Shown in pieces: positions 17,290 to 26,189 of a stretch of DNA of 64,000 nucleotides. How positions within the stretch are numbered: position 1 is the first letter of the stretch; each line of letters begins with the position of its first letter. The DNA comes from Brenneria corticis (GTDB lineage: Bacteria > Pseudomonadota > Gammaproteobacteria > Enterobacterales > Enterobacteriaceae): contig NZ_KZ819089.1 in NCBI RefSeq assembly GCF_003115855.1, positions 22,776-86,775 on the forward strand, written 5' to 3'. The position numbers and the translations under genes are program-made. The notes under the pieces were generated by a model, which was not told the DNA's origin, ran no database searches, and was given only the letters and a program-made list of their open reading frames with translations.

Positions 17290-20200
17290 TTACAACTCGG
17301 ACAATACCTTGTCGATCAGCGGCCCCAGCCTGGCCAGCGAGGCTGGCGAGATAATATCGATATGACAGCAATCCAGTTCAAACACCTGTAATCGCTGCAC
17401 ATAGGGCGCCCAGGCGGCCTGCACATCCATCCCCTCGGGAAGCGATCCTTTGGCGACAAACAGCGTGGCTTCCCCCTGGTAACGCGCGGTACGGGTCTGC
17501 GACAGCAAACGCACCGAGTCCGCGTAATTGGCCTCAATATCATCAAACATGCTGCGCTTCTGCTGCTCCAGGGCGAGATCCTCCCTCTCCTCGGTGGCGG
17601 CCATAAACAGCTCGCGTTCGTTGTCGACCTCCTGCCTGGCCTTTTCATCCATCGACGCCGTCCAGTCCTGCGTTTCCGGAGGATAGGTATCCAGCAGGCC
17701 GAGAAAGGCCACCGTCTCGCCCTGCTCTTGTAGACGCGCGGCGATACCCTGCGCCACGGTGCCGCCCAGCGAATAGCCGATCAGATGATACGGCCCGTGG
17801 GGCTGCACCCGCCGCAGATTGACCAGATGGTGTTCGCACACCTCATCCATGGTGGCGCAACGAGCGATGGGGCCGTCCGGACGCGGCGACTGTAAGCCGA
17901 TGACCGGCCAGCGCGACGCCAGATAGCGCGGCAGTACGCTAAACTGCCAGGCAAATCCGGAAGCAGGATGAATACAGAACAGCGGGTGTCCGTCCCCCGC
18001 GCGCAGCGGCAACACTTGATCGAACCCGGCGCGCCGCATCTCCTCGCCGGCCTGTTCGCCGTCAAGCAGTTGCGCCAGTTTTTCCACCGTAGACGCCACC
18101 ATCAACTGGCCGACCGAAACCGGTTTATCCAGTTCGCGCCGCAGCTCCGCGGCCAGCCGCATCGCCAGCAGCGAATGGCCGCCCAGGGCGAAAAAGTCGT
18201 CGGTGGCATTAACGCCGTCTCGCTCCAGCAAACGGGCGAACAGTTCGGCCAGCCGGGTCTCCAGTCCCGGGCGCGGCGGACGTCCTCGCCGCCCTCTTCC
18301 CTCCTCGGGTAAAGGCAGCGCCTTGCGATCGAGCTTGCCGTTGGCGCTCAGGGGCAGAGAAGGCAGCACCACCACCGCCACCGGCACCATATGAGGAGGC
18401 AAATGCAAGGCCAGCGCGGCGCGCAACGCCTCGCCATCCAGCGGCACTGGAGATTCGGGCACCACATAGCCGATTAACTGACGGGCATCCACCCCGGCCG
18501 TCGATCCGCCATGGCCCAGCACCCGGGCATGCACCGCGGCCTGACGAACCCCCGGCAAGGCGACCAGCGCAGACTCAATCTCACCCGGTTCGATACGCTG
18601 TCCGCGTATCTTCAGCTGATCGTCCCGCCGGCCGAGATATTCCACCGACCCATCCGGCAACCAGCGGGCCACATCGCCGGTACAGTACATGCGTTTGCCG
18701 ACCGTTTCAGGGTCAGCGACAAAGCGGCTGGCCGTCAGTTCCCGCCGGTGCAGATACCCCTGCGCCAGCTGCTCGCCGCTCAGGTAAAGCTCGCCGGCGA
18801 CGCCCGGCGGCACGGGGCGCAACCAGGGGTCGAGAATGCGCAACCCCGTATTCCATACCGGACGACCGATGGGCACGCTGGTGCCGGTCACCGCCGCCAG
18901 CGCGTCGCCGCTGGCGGTATGCCAGCTGACGTCGACCGCCGCTTCGGTCGGGCCGTAAAGATTATACAGCGGTATGCCGGTCATCCTTTCCCAGTTGCGG
19001 GAGAGTTCGGCGGAAAGCGCCTCCCCGCTACAGAAAACCCGCCGCAGGGTTGCGCAGGTGCGCCCGGCGTTCTCGTCGTCCAGCGCGTCGACAAAAGCCG
19101 CCAGCATGGAGGGAACGAAATGCAGGGTGGTGACGCGGTGCTTTTCTATCAGCGCCATTAACGCCTGCGGATCGCGATGGGCTTCCGGCGGCGCCATCAC
19201 CAGCGTCGCCCCGACCATCAGCGGCCAGAAAAACTCCCATACGGATACGTCGAAACTGCACGGCGTTTTTTGCAACACCACGTCATCGGCGCCCAGCGGG
19301 AACTGATGCTGCATCCACAGCAATCGATTAACGATGGCGTTATGGGCAATGACCACGCCTTTCGGCCGGCTGGTGGAGCCGGAGGTGTAGATAATATAGG
19401 CCGGATGATGGGGCGACGACGCCTGACGGCACGGCGCCAGAGCGCTATCCTTCGTCAGCCGGCGTTCGTAGCAAAAGATATCCCCCGCCCCGGCGAAACG
19501 TCCGCGTTGCGAGGCATCGGTGACGATCAGGCGCGGTTGCGCATCGTCGATCATCAGTTGCAGACGTTCGTCGGGATACCCGGTATCCAGCGGAAGATAA
19601 GCCGCGCCGGCTTCAACCACCGCCATTAACGCCAGCGACAGAAACACCGAACGCGGCAGCGCCACCGCCACCGTGTCGCCGGGAATCACGCCCGCGGCCA
19701 CCAAACGCTGGGCGAGCAGTTCCACCTGTTCGCGCACCTCGGCATAGCTCAGCGCCTGGGTTTCATCCACCAGCGCCAGGGCCTGCGGCGAGTGCGCGGC
19801 CTGACGCGCCAGCTGCCCGCTCAGGGTATCCGGCGCTATCTCCCGCGCGGTGTGATTGACGCTCTGCAACATTATCCGTTCCGGCTCGCTCAACAGCGAC
19901 AGCTGCGCCAGCGGTTGCTCAGGCGTGGCGACCAGTTGCCGCAGCAGCAGTTGCAGGCGCTGCGCCACCGCCTCGGCATCCACCTGGCCTTCACGGTACT
20001 CCAGGTGCAGCGACAATGCGTCGTCGGGAACGGCCATCAGCGTCAACGGATAGTGGGTATACCCGCGGTTACACATGCCGACGCAGCGTACCTCGCCGAA
20101 GGGACGATGCAGCAATTCACCTTCATCCGGATAGTTTTCCACCACCAGCAGGGTATCAAACAGGGTCTCTCCTCCCGCCAGTTGCTGGATCTCGCCGAGG

Positions 20201-23200
20201 CCCAAATTGTCATGAGCCAGCAGGTCAATCTGCTGCGACTGTATTTGCGCCAGCTGTTCCAGCAGGGCGCAATGGGGCTGCAACCGGATGCGCACCGGTA
20301 CGGTATTGCTGAACAAGCCAATATGGTCGCCGGTTCCCGTCGGCCCGGTAAAACGCCCGGATACCGGCGTGCCGAACACCACGTCATCGCGGCCGCTGAC
20401 GGCGCCCAGCAGCGTCGCCCAAATTCCCTGCAACAGCGTATTTAGCGTTAGCCGCCACCGCAGGCGCAATGATTCCAGATCGCGCTGCAACGCCGGGTCC
20501 AAGGTTATCGGCAGGCGTCGCATTGCCCCTTGGGCGGACGGAGCGTCGCCGAACAGCACGCAAGGCGCGACGTCCGCCAGCGCTTCGCGCCAGGCCGTTT
20601 GCGCGGGGCCTTTGTCGCGCGCCGCCAACTGGCCGATCACCGAGACATAATCGGCCTGCGGCGCCGGCAGGGAAGCCGCCATGCCGCCAAGCACAAACAG
20701 CAGTTCGCGCAGCATGATGGCGGAAGACCAACCGTCGGCCACCAGATGATGGGCGACAATCAGCAGCGTTGAACGCCGTGAGGAAAATTGCACCAGTATT
20801 GCCCGGACCAGCGGAGCATCACTGCCGTCAATCAGCAAATCCCGGTCCAACGCCTCCTGTTCAATGCGTTGCAGGCTCTGCTGCTGTTCCCGTTCGCTCA
20901 TTGCGCTCAGATCGTGCTGGCGCCACGGCCAACGATCCCCCGAGGTCCGCCGCGGCAATATTTGCAACGGCACATCATGCAAGGCGTTATCGAAGCACGC
21001 ATTGAGCTGCGGGTGACGCGCCATCATACTGTCCAGCGCCGCCTTTATTTGCGACTCGGTCAGCGATCCCTCAAAGTCAAAGCGACTCAAGGCATTATAA
21101 TTGCCGCTGCCGTCTCCCAGTTGAGCATGGAACAGTAATCCCTGCTGCAACGGCAAGGTCGGCAATACCCAACTGACCGGGCCGTATTTGGCGTTGACGC
21201 GCGCCATCAGCGCCTTGTCGTCAGTCAGCAGCGGCACCGCGGAAAGATTATCGTCATCCTGCCCGGCGGTCATGGCGGGCGCCATCGCCAGCGGAGTGCG
21301 AAGGGAGAAAATATCCTTTGCCGGCAACCGGTAACCGGCCAGTCTCAGATTATTGGACAGCATCATGGCGGAAATGCTGTCGCCCCCTTGCAGAAAGAAA
21401 TCGTCGTCGGCGCCAAAAGCCGTCAGACGCAGCACCGCGGCGATGGCGTCGCACAACAGCCGTTCGCGGTCATTTTGCGGCAGCCGTCGTTGCGACGGCT
21501 CGACTTCAGGCTGCGGCAACGCGCGGCGATCTATTTTGCCGCTGCTGTTGACCGGCAACTGCGGCAGCAGCACCAGTTGACTGGGCAGCATATATTCAGG
21601 AATACGCTCTCGTAACCGAGCATAGAGTCGTTCGCTAACCTGCTGCGGCTCCGCCGTCAAGATCTCGTCCACCGCGCAGTACGCCACCAGTTGAAAACGG
21701 CCTTCCGTTTCGCGGGTCACTACCGCGGCGCTTTTCACGTCCGGCAGCGCCGCGAGCGCGTTTTCCACCTCACCCAGTTCGATGCGATACCCACGGATTT
21801 TGACCTGATGGTCGACGCGGCCGACGAAATCGAGCTGGCCGTCGCTGCGCCAACGTACCAAATCACCGGTGCGATAGAGCCGTTCACCGTTGCCGAAGGG
21901 CGAGGCGACAAACCGGGAAGCGGTCAACCCCGCCCTGGCAAGATAGCCGCGAGCCAGTCCGGCCCCGCCCAGATAGAGTTCGCCGGTCGCCCCTGCCGGC
22001 ATCGGCTGCAATCGGGCATCCAATACCCAGGCGCGCATCCCCGCCACCGGGCGGCCGATGGCGGGTTGCGGCGAATCCGCCGCATCGGCGATCACGCTAT
22101 CGACGGTACACTCCGTCGGGCCATAATAATTGCGTACCGCCACCTGCGGGTACTGCCTTAGCTGCTGCCAGAGCGCGGAGGATACCGCCTCGCCTCCCAG
22201 CAGGATCATCAGCGGCTGGTGTCCGCCCGGCGCGAATAGCCCGGCGGCCAACATCTGCGTCAGCATCAGCGGCGTCACTTCAATAATGTCGGTGCCTTGA
22301 CGTTGAATCGCCGTTACCAGCGCCAGCGCATCGCGACGCGTATCGTCATCGAACAGATCCATTCTCTGACCGTCAATCATCCCCAGCAGCGGATCCCAGC
22401 TGGCATCAAACACCCAGGCGGCGCTGTGCCCGGTGCGCAGCCGTCGGGTCTCCCCTCTTTCCGACAACATCCTCGCCGCCGTGGAAAACGCGCCGGCCCG
22501 GTGGACGTTGAGCAGATTGAGCAGCGCGCCATGGGTATTCATCACCCCTTTCGGCGTTCCGGTGGAACCCGACGTATAGATGATATAGGCCAGATGCTCG
22601 CCGCGGAGCGGGAACCCACGCTCGGCGTCGTCCAGCGGCCGGTCGCTGAATGCCGTCAGCGGCGCGCTGTCCAGACATATCAGGGGGATCGCCGCAAAAG
22701 CGGCGAAGCGCGGGCGCAGGGACTCGATGGTAATCAACCGGCCGGGCCGGCTCTCGGCGATCATCATCGCCAGTCGTTCCGGCGGAGAGTCCGCGTCCAA
22801 TACCATCACCACCTGACCGGCCATCATCACGGCCAGCATCGCCACCACGCACTCCGGTCCGCGCGGCAACAGGATGGCCGTCGGAGACTGCGCCTCGCCG
22901 TCGAGCAACAGACGCGCCAGCCGGGCAGACTTCCGCCTCAACTGTAGGTAGCTGATTTCCTCATCTTGCCAGCGCAGGGCGACCGCCTGCGGTTGTTCCT
23001 CGCACCGGCGCAAAAAGGCGTCCAGCACGGTGGTTTCATGCTTAACGCCTTGAGTCGCGCCGCCATCGCCCCACTGTGACAGCCGCTGCCGCGCCGTCTC
23101 GTCCAGCAAGCTGGCCTCCCCGACCGCCAACGAGCCGTCGCGGGCGAACTGGCGCAGCAACAGCGGCAGGCTGGCGGCGTAATCCGCCAGCTGTTCCTGC

Positions 23201-24462
23201 CGGTAACGCGCTTGATTTGCCAACAGTTCCACGCTCAGCGCGCCGCTCTCATCGAGATAAAGATCGATCTCGAGATCGCTGACCGGCCCCGACGCCAACT
23301 GGTGCGTAATCGCCTTAACGCCGTGAAACTCAAGCTGATAATCGAATAACTTGATATTAAAGGTCGGCCCCATCACGCCCTGGCTTTCGCCGATGCGGCC
23401 GAGATCGCGCAGCAGCTGTTCGCCATCGTAGGACTGATGGCGCCGTACCGCCTTGAGCTCCGCCGCCACGACGCGCGCCACCTCATACAGGGTCGCGTCG
23501 GGATCGGCATAAATCGGCACCGGCAGAACGTTCACCACCGGGCCGACGGCGTCTAATGCCTGCGATCCCATACGGCGCATAAAGGTGAATCCCGCGGTAT
23601 AAGCCGTGCGGCCGCTCAAACGCCCCACCCAGACCGCCGTCAGCGCCAGGGCGATTTCCATGGCGCTTAACCGCGCCGTCAGCGCGGGGGCCGTCAGGCG
23701 CGCAAAATCGTCGGCGTCCAGGCGCACAGAATGACGCAATACGTGAGGCGAAGGATGATTATCAGACAACGGCTGCGCCGAAAGGCTGACGGACGGCGGC
23801 AACTGCTGGCATTTCTCCAGCCAGAAATCCCTGGCGCGCTCGCTGGCGGCGGAATTCCGCCCGTCAAGATATTCCCGCACCACGGCAGAAAAAGGCGTAA
23901 ACGGCGATGGACCGGCGGAAGTGCCGCGACAGCGCGCAGCGTAGATTTGCGCGATTCTGCGGGTCAGCGCGGTGAAACTGAAACCGTCGACCATCAGATG
24001 ATGATAACGCTGATACCAGAACCAGCGGGCCGGGGCGGCGCTGAGGCGGAACAGGATATGACGGTACAGCACCTTATCGCCGCCAGCCCGCAGGTTGCCG
24101 GCCAGATCCTGACGCATCACCGCCAGGGCAAGGGCGGGCGCATCCGCCTCATGACTGAGATCGATATATTCGGGGCGGGGCGGATTACTATCATCCCCCG
24201 CCGCAGGCAGGATCTGCACCGCCTCGCCATCCCGCTCTTCAAAGCGCGCCCTGACGGTGTCGGCCTCCATCAGCCCCTGACGTATCGCGTCAAGCATAAG
24301 CTCCGGCGTCAATTCAGCGTTGATTTCCACATAGTGGGCCACCGCGAAAGTGTTCGACCAGGGGGAGAGTTGATCGGCAAACCAGATACCGGGCTGCGCA
24401 GCCACCATCGGCAACACCTGCAACGAGGTAGCGGTATCGGGGGATAGGGATGTATCGGTCAT
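17290..24462 (-). CDS. Two-module catechol siderophore NRPS (C-A-T-C-A-T-TE)
   Basis: This 2390-residue synthetase has two modules. C1 has HHLMVDG near residue 153; A1 has YTSGSTGTPKG near 624 and pocket residues, by alignment to GrsA, D-A-D-E-L-G-Y-V-D; T1 has GGDSI near 1026; C2 has HHLVADG near 1238; A2 reads D-V-W-H-F-S-L-V-D-K, the EntF serine code; T2 has GGHSL near 2093; the thioesterase has GYSLGG near 2227. The acidic residues in A1 suggest a basic amino acid (Lys, Arg or Orn, not resolved). Chrysobactin and vanchrobactin synthetases carry an epimerase after T1; none is present here. The expected unit is DHB-L-cationic residue-L-Ser, oligomerised by the thioesterase. It follows the MbtH-like gene after 24 bases. 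Confidence 0.93.
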   Translation of the reverse strand: MTDTSLSPDTATSLQVLPMVAAQPGIWFADQLSPWSNTFAVAHYVEINAELTPELMLDAIRQGLMEADTVRARFEERDGEAVQILPAAGDDSNPPRPEYIDLSHEADAPALALAVMRQDLAGNLRAGGDKVLYRHILFRLSAAPARWFWYQRYHHLMVDGFSFTALTRRIAQIYAARCRGTSAGPSPFTPFSAVVREYLDGRNSAASERARDFWLEKCQQLPPSVSLSAQPLSDNHPSPHVLRHSVRLDADDFARLTAPALTARLSAMEIALALTAVWVGRLSGRTAYTAGFTFMRRMGSQALDAVGPVVNVLPVPIYADPDATLYEVARVVAAELKAVRRHQSYDGEQLLRDLGRIGESQGVMGPTFNIKLFDYQLEFHGVKAITHQLASGPVSDLEIDLYLDESGALSVELLANQARYRQEQLADYAASLPLLLRQFARDGSLAVGEASLLDETARQRLSQWGDGGATQGVKHETTVLDAFLRRCEEQPQAVALRWQDEEISYLQLRRKSARLARLLLDGEAQSPTAILLPRGPECVVAMLAVMMAGQVVMVLDADSPPERLAMMIAESRPGRLITIESLRPRFAAFAAIPLICLDSAPLTAFSDRPLDDAERGFPLRGEHLAYIIYTSGSTGTPKGVMNTHGALLNLLNVHRAGAFSTAARMLSERGETRRLRTGHSAAWVFDASWDPLLGMIDGQRMDLFDDDTRRDALALVTAIQRQGTDIIEVTPLMLTQMLAAGLFAPGGHQPLMILLGGEAVSSALWQQLRQYPQVAVRNYYGPTECTVDSVIADAADSPQPAIGRPVAGMRAWVLDARLQPMPAGATGELYLGGAGLARGYLARAGLTASRFVASPFGNGERLYRTGDLVRWRSDGQLDFVGRVDHQVKIRGYRIELGEVENALAALPDVKSAAVVTRETEGRFQLVAYCAVDEILTAEPQQVSERLYARLRERIPEYMLPSQLVLLPQLPVNSSGKIDRRALPQPEVEPSQRRLPQNDRERLLCDAIAAVLRLTAFGADDDFFLQGGDSISAMMLSNNLRLAGYRLPAKDIFSLRTPLAMAPAMTAGQDDDNLSAVPLLTDDKALMARVNAKYGPVSWVLPTLPLQQGLLFHAQLGDGSGNYNALSRFDFEGSLTESQIKAALDSMMARHPQLNACFDNALHDVPLQILPRRTSGDRWPWRQHDLSAMSEREQQQSLQRIEQEALDRDLLIDGSDAPLVRAILVQFSSRRSTLLIVAHHLVADGWSSAIMLRELLFVLGGMAASLPAPQADYVSVIGQLAARDKGPAQTAWREALADVAPCVLFGDAPSAQGAMRRLPITLDPALQRDLESLRLRWRLTLNTLLQGIWATLLGAVSGRDDVVFGTPVSGRFTGPTGTGDHIGLFSNTVPVRIRLQPHCALLEQLAQIQSQQIDLLAHDNLGLGEIQQLAGGETLFDTLLVVENYPDEGELLHRPFGEVRCVGMCNRGYTHYPLTLMAVPDDALSLHLEYREGQVDAEAVAQRLQLLLRQLVATPEQPLAQLSLLSEPERIMLQSVNHTAREIAPDTLSGQLARQAAHSPQALALVDETQALSYAEVREQVELLAQRLVAAGVIPGDTVAVALPRSVFLSLALMAVVEAGAAYLPLDTGYPDERLQLMIDDAQPRLIVTDASQRGRFAGAGDIFCYERRLTKDSALAPCRQASSPHHPAYIIYTSGSTSRPKGVVIAHNAIVNRLLWMQHQFPLGADDVVLQKTPCSFDVSVWEFFWPLMVGATLVMAPPEAHRDPQALMALIEKHRVTTLHFVPSMLAAFVDALDDENAGRTCATLRRVFCSGEALSAELSRNWERMTGIPLYNLYGPTEAAVDVSWHTASGDALAAVTGTSVPIGRPVWNTGLRILDPWLRPVPPGVAGELYLSGEQLAQGYLHRRELTASRFVADPETVGKRMYCTGDVARWLPDGSVEYLGRRDDQLKIRGQRIEPGEIESALVALPGVRQAAVHARVLGHGGSTAGVDARQLIGYVVPESPVPLDGEALRAALALHLPPHMVPVAVVVLPSLPLSANGKLDRKALPLPEEGRGRRGRPPRPGLETRLAELFARLLERDGVNATDDFFALGGHSLLAMRLAAELRRELDKPVSVGQLMVASTVEKLAQLLDGEQAGEEMRRAGFDQVLPLRAGDGHPLFCIHPASGFAWQFSVLPRYLASRWPVIGLQSPRPDGPIARCATMDEVCEHHLVNLRRVQPHGPYHLIGYSLGGTVAQGIAARLQEQGETVAFLGLLDTYPPETQDWTASMDEKARQEVDNERELFMAATEEREDLALEQQKRSMFDDIEANYADSVRLLSQTRTARYQGEATLFVAKGSLPEGMDVQAAWAPYVQRLQVFELDCCHIDIISPASLARLGPLIDKVLSEL

Positions 24463-24486
24463 GAACTGAAGCCTCCTGCTGGTGGA

Positions 24487-24711
24487 TTATGATGCTTGTT
24501 GCGCGTTGCGCAGACTGGCTGGTCGCATATCGACCCAGTTGGCATCAAGCCAAGCGACGCACTCCGCGCGCGGCAAGGGCCCCAGCACGGTTCGCCAACC
24601 TGGAGGCGTCGCCTTGAAATCCGGCCACAGGCTGTACTGCTCCTCGTCATTAATGAGTACCAGGAAGAGATAACGTTCATCATCGAACGGATTTTGAATT
24701 TGCTGTTCCAT
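24487..24711 (-). CDS. ybdZ: MbtH-like protein
   Basis: This 74-residue protein has the MbtH family pattern: NPFDDE at residues 7-12, the mid-protein NDEEQYSLWP, and PPGW followed by the tryptophan-rich WLDANWVDMRP end. MbtH proteins bind adenylation domains and are often needed for their activity, so its partner is the NRPS encoded next. It lies between fes and the NRPS gene in the same order as E. coli fes-ybdZ-entF. The fes stop codon is almost adjacent to its ATG. Confidence 0.95.
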   Translation of the reverse strand: MEQQIQNPFDDERYLFLVLINDEEQYSLWPDFKATPPGWRTVLGPLPRAECVAWLDANWVDMRPASLRNAQQAS

Positions 24712-24712
24712 G

Positions 24713-26059
24713 TTATGGCTCCTGTCTGCCAGCGGTGATGATCGCCGCCGGTGAATTTGTGCGCATTGCCGGGAAATCCGGCGACCAGAGAGCCGTCAGG
24801 CCGTCAATCAGCCCGCCGCGCCAGCACAGAGCGTCGTGACCGCCGTTCAGCTCCCGGTAATACAGGGAATGGTGGGTATGGCGCAAGACCTCGAACAGGC
24901 GTTGATTAACCCGGTGGATTAACATTTCGCGCTGCCCGGCCTCCACAAAGATTTTCAGTTTTCCACCACTGCCCAAGCCTTGTTTAATTTGTTCAATTAA
25001 CCGGCACTCGCCGTCAGCAGCCTCGGTCGCCGATATCAGATCCCCGCGCGGCCACCAGAAAGAGCCGGACTGGCTGAGCACGCAGCCGAAACGTTGCGGC
25101 CAATGCAATCCCGCAAACAGCGCCGCCAGCCCCCCATAGCTTTGCCCGGCCACCACGGTAGTGCCGGCATCGGCCTGATAGGCGCAAATCCCGGCGATCT
25201 GCGGCAGCAGTTCTTCCTGTACCGCCAGCCAGAATTGTTCGTTGCAGGGCAATTCCCGGCCCCGATGCTGCTGATCGATAACATCAATCAGCAGATAAAC
25301 CGCTTCCGGCAATTGGCCGGATTGCGTCTGCTTCATCAGAGCGGACCAGAGGGGCATTCCCGACACCCAGAACTGGCCGTCCAGCAGGATCGCCAAGGGG
25401 CGCTTATCGGGCTGCGTCTCACCGGTGTTGAAAACCCAGACCGTTCGGGTGTTATCAAGACGCTGACTGTGCCAGCGATAGGGTTGCAAACGCGCCGCGG
25501 GAGGTTGATAACCCGAGCCGAGGTCAAAGTCCCGCCAGGCCGGTTGCGGCGGCGCATCGGGCAGATGCAGCCCCGACAGCGGGTGTCCGCGACTGCTGTG
25601 CCAATGCCTGCGCCGGTTGAGGGGATCGTGCGTCGCCTGTTTTAACATCTCACACCACCATTTACGCTGCGCCAGGCGCTGGCTGCGGATATCGCCTTCA
25701 GGCGGGATAAAGCGCTGCTGGTCGGCGGCGGGAATAAACGAGTAGCTGCCGCGCCAGTTCGACTCCAGAATGGTGCTCCAGTACCAGACATCGGTGCCCG
25801 GCAAACGCGCCATCGACTCCGGCGACATACTGTGATGGTCGGTAACGCAATTGATGTCTATCCAGACATGGCGAATGGCGGATGTCTGCTCGCTGCCTTG
25901 CGGGTCGCGCCAAAAGAAGGTCACCCGGAAATGGCTGGCGGAGCGTTTTTCCAGGCGCGGTATCTCTTCCTTGCTCAATTCACGCCACCATGCCTCGCAG
26001 CCGGCATCGTGCCGGCGCAGCATCAAGTGAATCGGGGATTGCTCAGCTTGGTGATTCAT
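24713..26059 (-). CDS. fes: Enterochelin esterase-like siderophore hydrolase
   Basis: This 448-residue cytoplasmic esterase matches Fes, which cleaves the serine ester backbone of ferric catechol siderophores so that iron can be released. The N-terminal domain has VTFFWRDPQG and DHHSM segments; the hydrolase domain shows the nucleophile in GQSYGG, with ELNGGHD carrying the likely histidine. The frame extends 23 codons upstream, but homology starts at the ATG at 26059. The presence of Fes implies that the native product has an oligo-ester serine backbone. No Fur box is visible directly upstream, so it is probably transcribed from the receptor promoter. Confidence 0.94.
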   Translation of the reverse strand: MNHQAEQSPIHLMLRRHDAGCEAWWRELSKEEIPRLEKRSASHFRVTFFWRDPQGSEQTSAIRHVWIDINCVTDHHSMSPESMARLPGTDVWYWSTILESNWRGSYSFIPAADQQRFIPPEGDIRSQRLAQRKWWCEMLKQATHDPLNRRRHWHSSRGHPLSGLHLPDAPPQPAWRDFDLGSGYQPPAARLQPYRWHSQRLDNTRTVWVFNTGETQPDKRPLAILLDGQFWVSGMPLWSALMKQTQSGQLPEAVYLLIDVIDQQHRGRELPCNEQFWLAVQEELLPQIAGICAYQADAGTTVVAGQSYGGLAALFAGLHWPQRFGCVLSQSGSFWWPRGDLISATEAADGECRLIEQIKQGLGSGGKLKIFVEAGQREMLIHRVNQRLFEVLRHTHHSLYYRELNGGHDALCWRGGLIDGLTALWSPDFPAMRTNSPAAIITAGRQEP

Positions 26060-26100
26060 AGGACTACTCTCTCTGCCGTGAGCCAATCTAATCGGGCACG

Positions 26101-26135
26101 CCGGGTTGTCCCGAACTTTCGGGACCATAACCCGG
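26101..26135 (-). other. Two-tier hairpin between receptor gene and fes
   Basis: CCGGGTT (26101-26107) pairs with AACCCGG (26129-26135), and inside it TCCCGA (26109-26114) pairs with TCGGGA (26119-26124). It lies in the 130-base gap between the receptor stop codon and the fes start. Without a T run it may be an attenuator or a processing or stabilising element that sets receptor expression above that of the downstream genes. Confidence 0.45.
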
Positions 26136-26189
26136 AGCGCCGCTATACCACATGTTTGATCGCTACGATCGGATCAACGACCAGAGACG

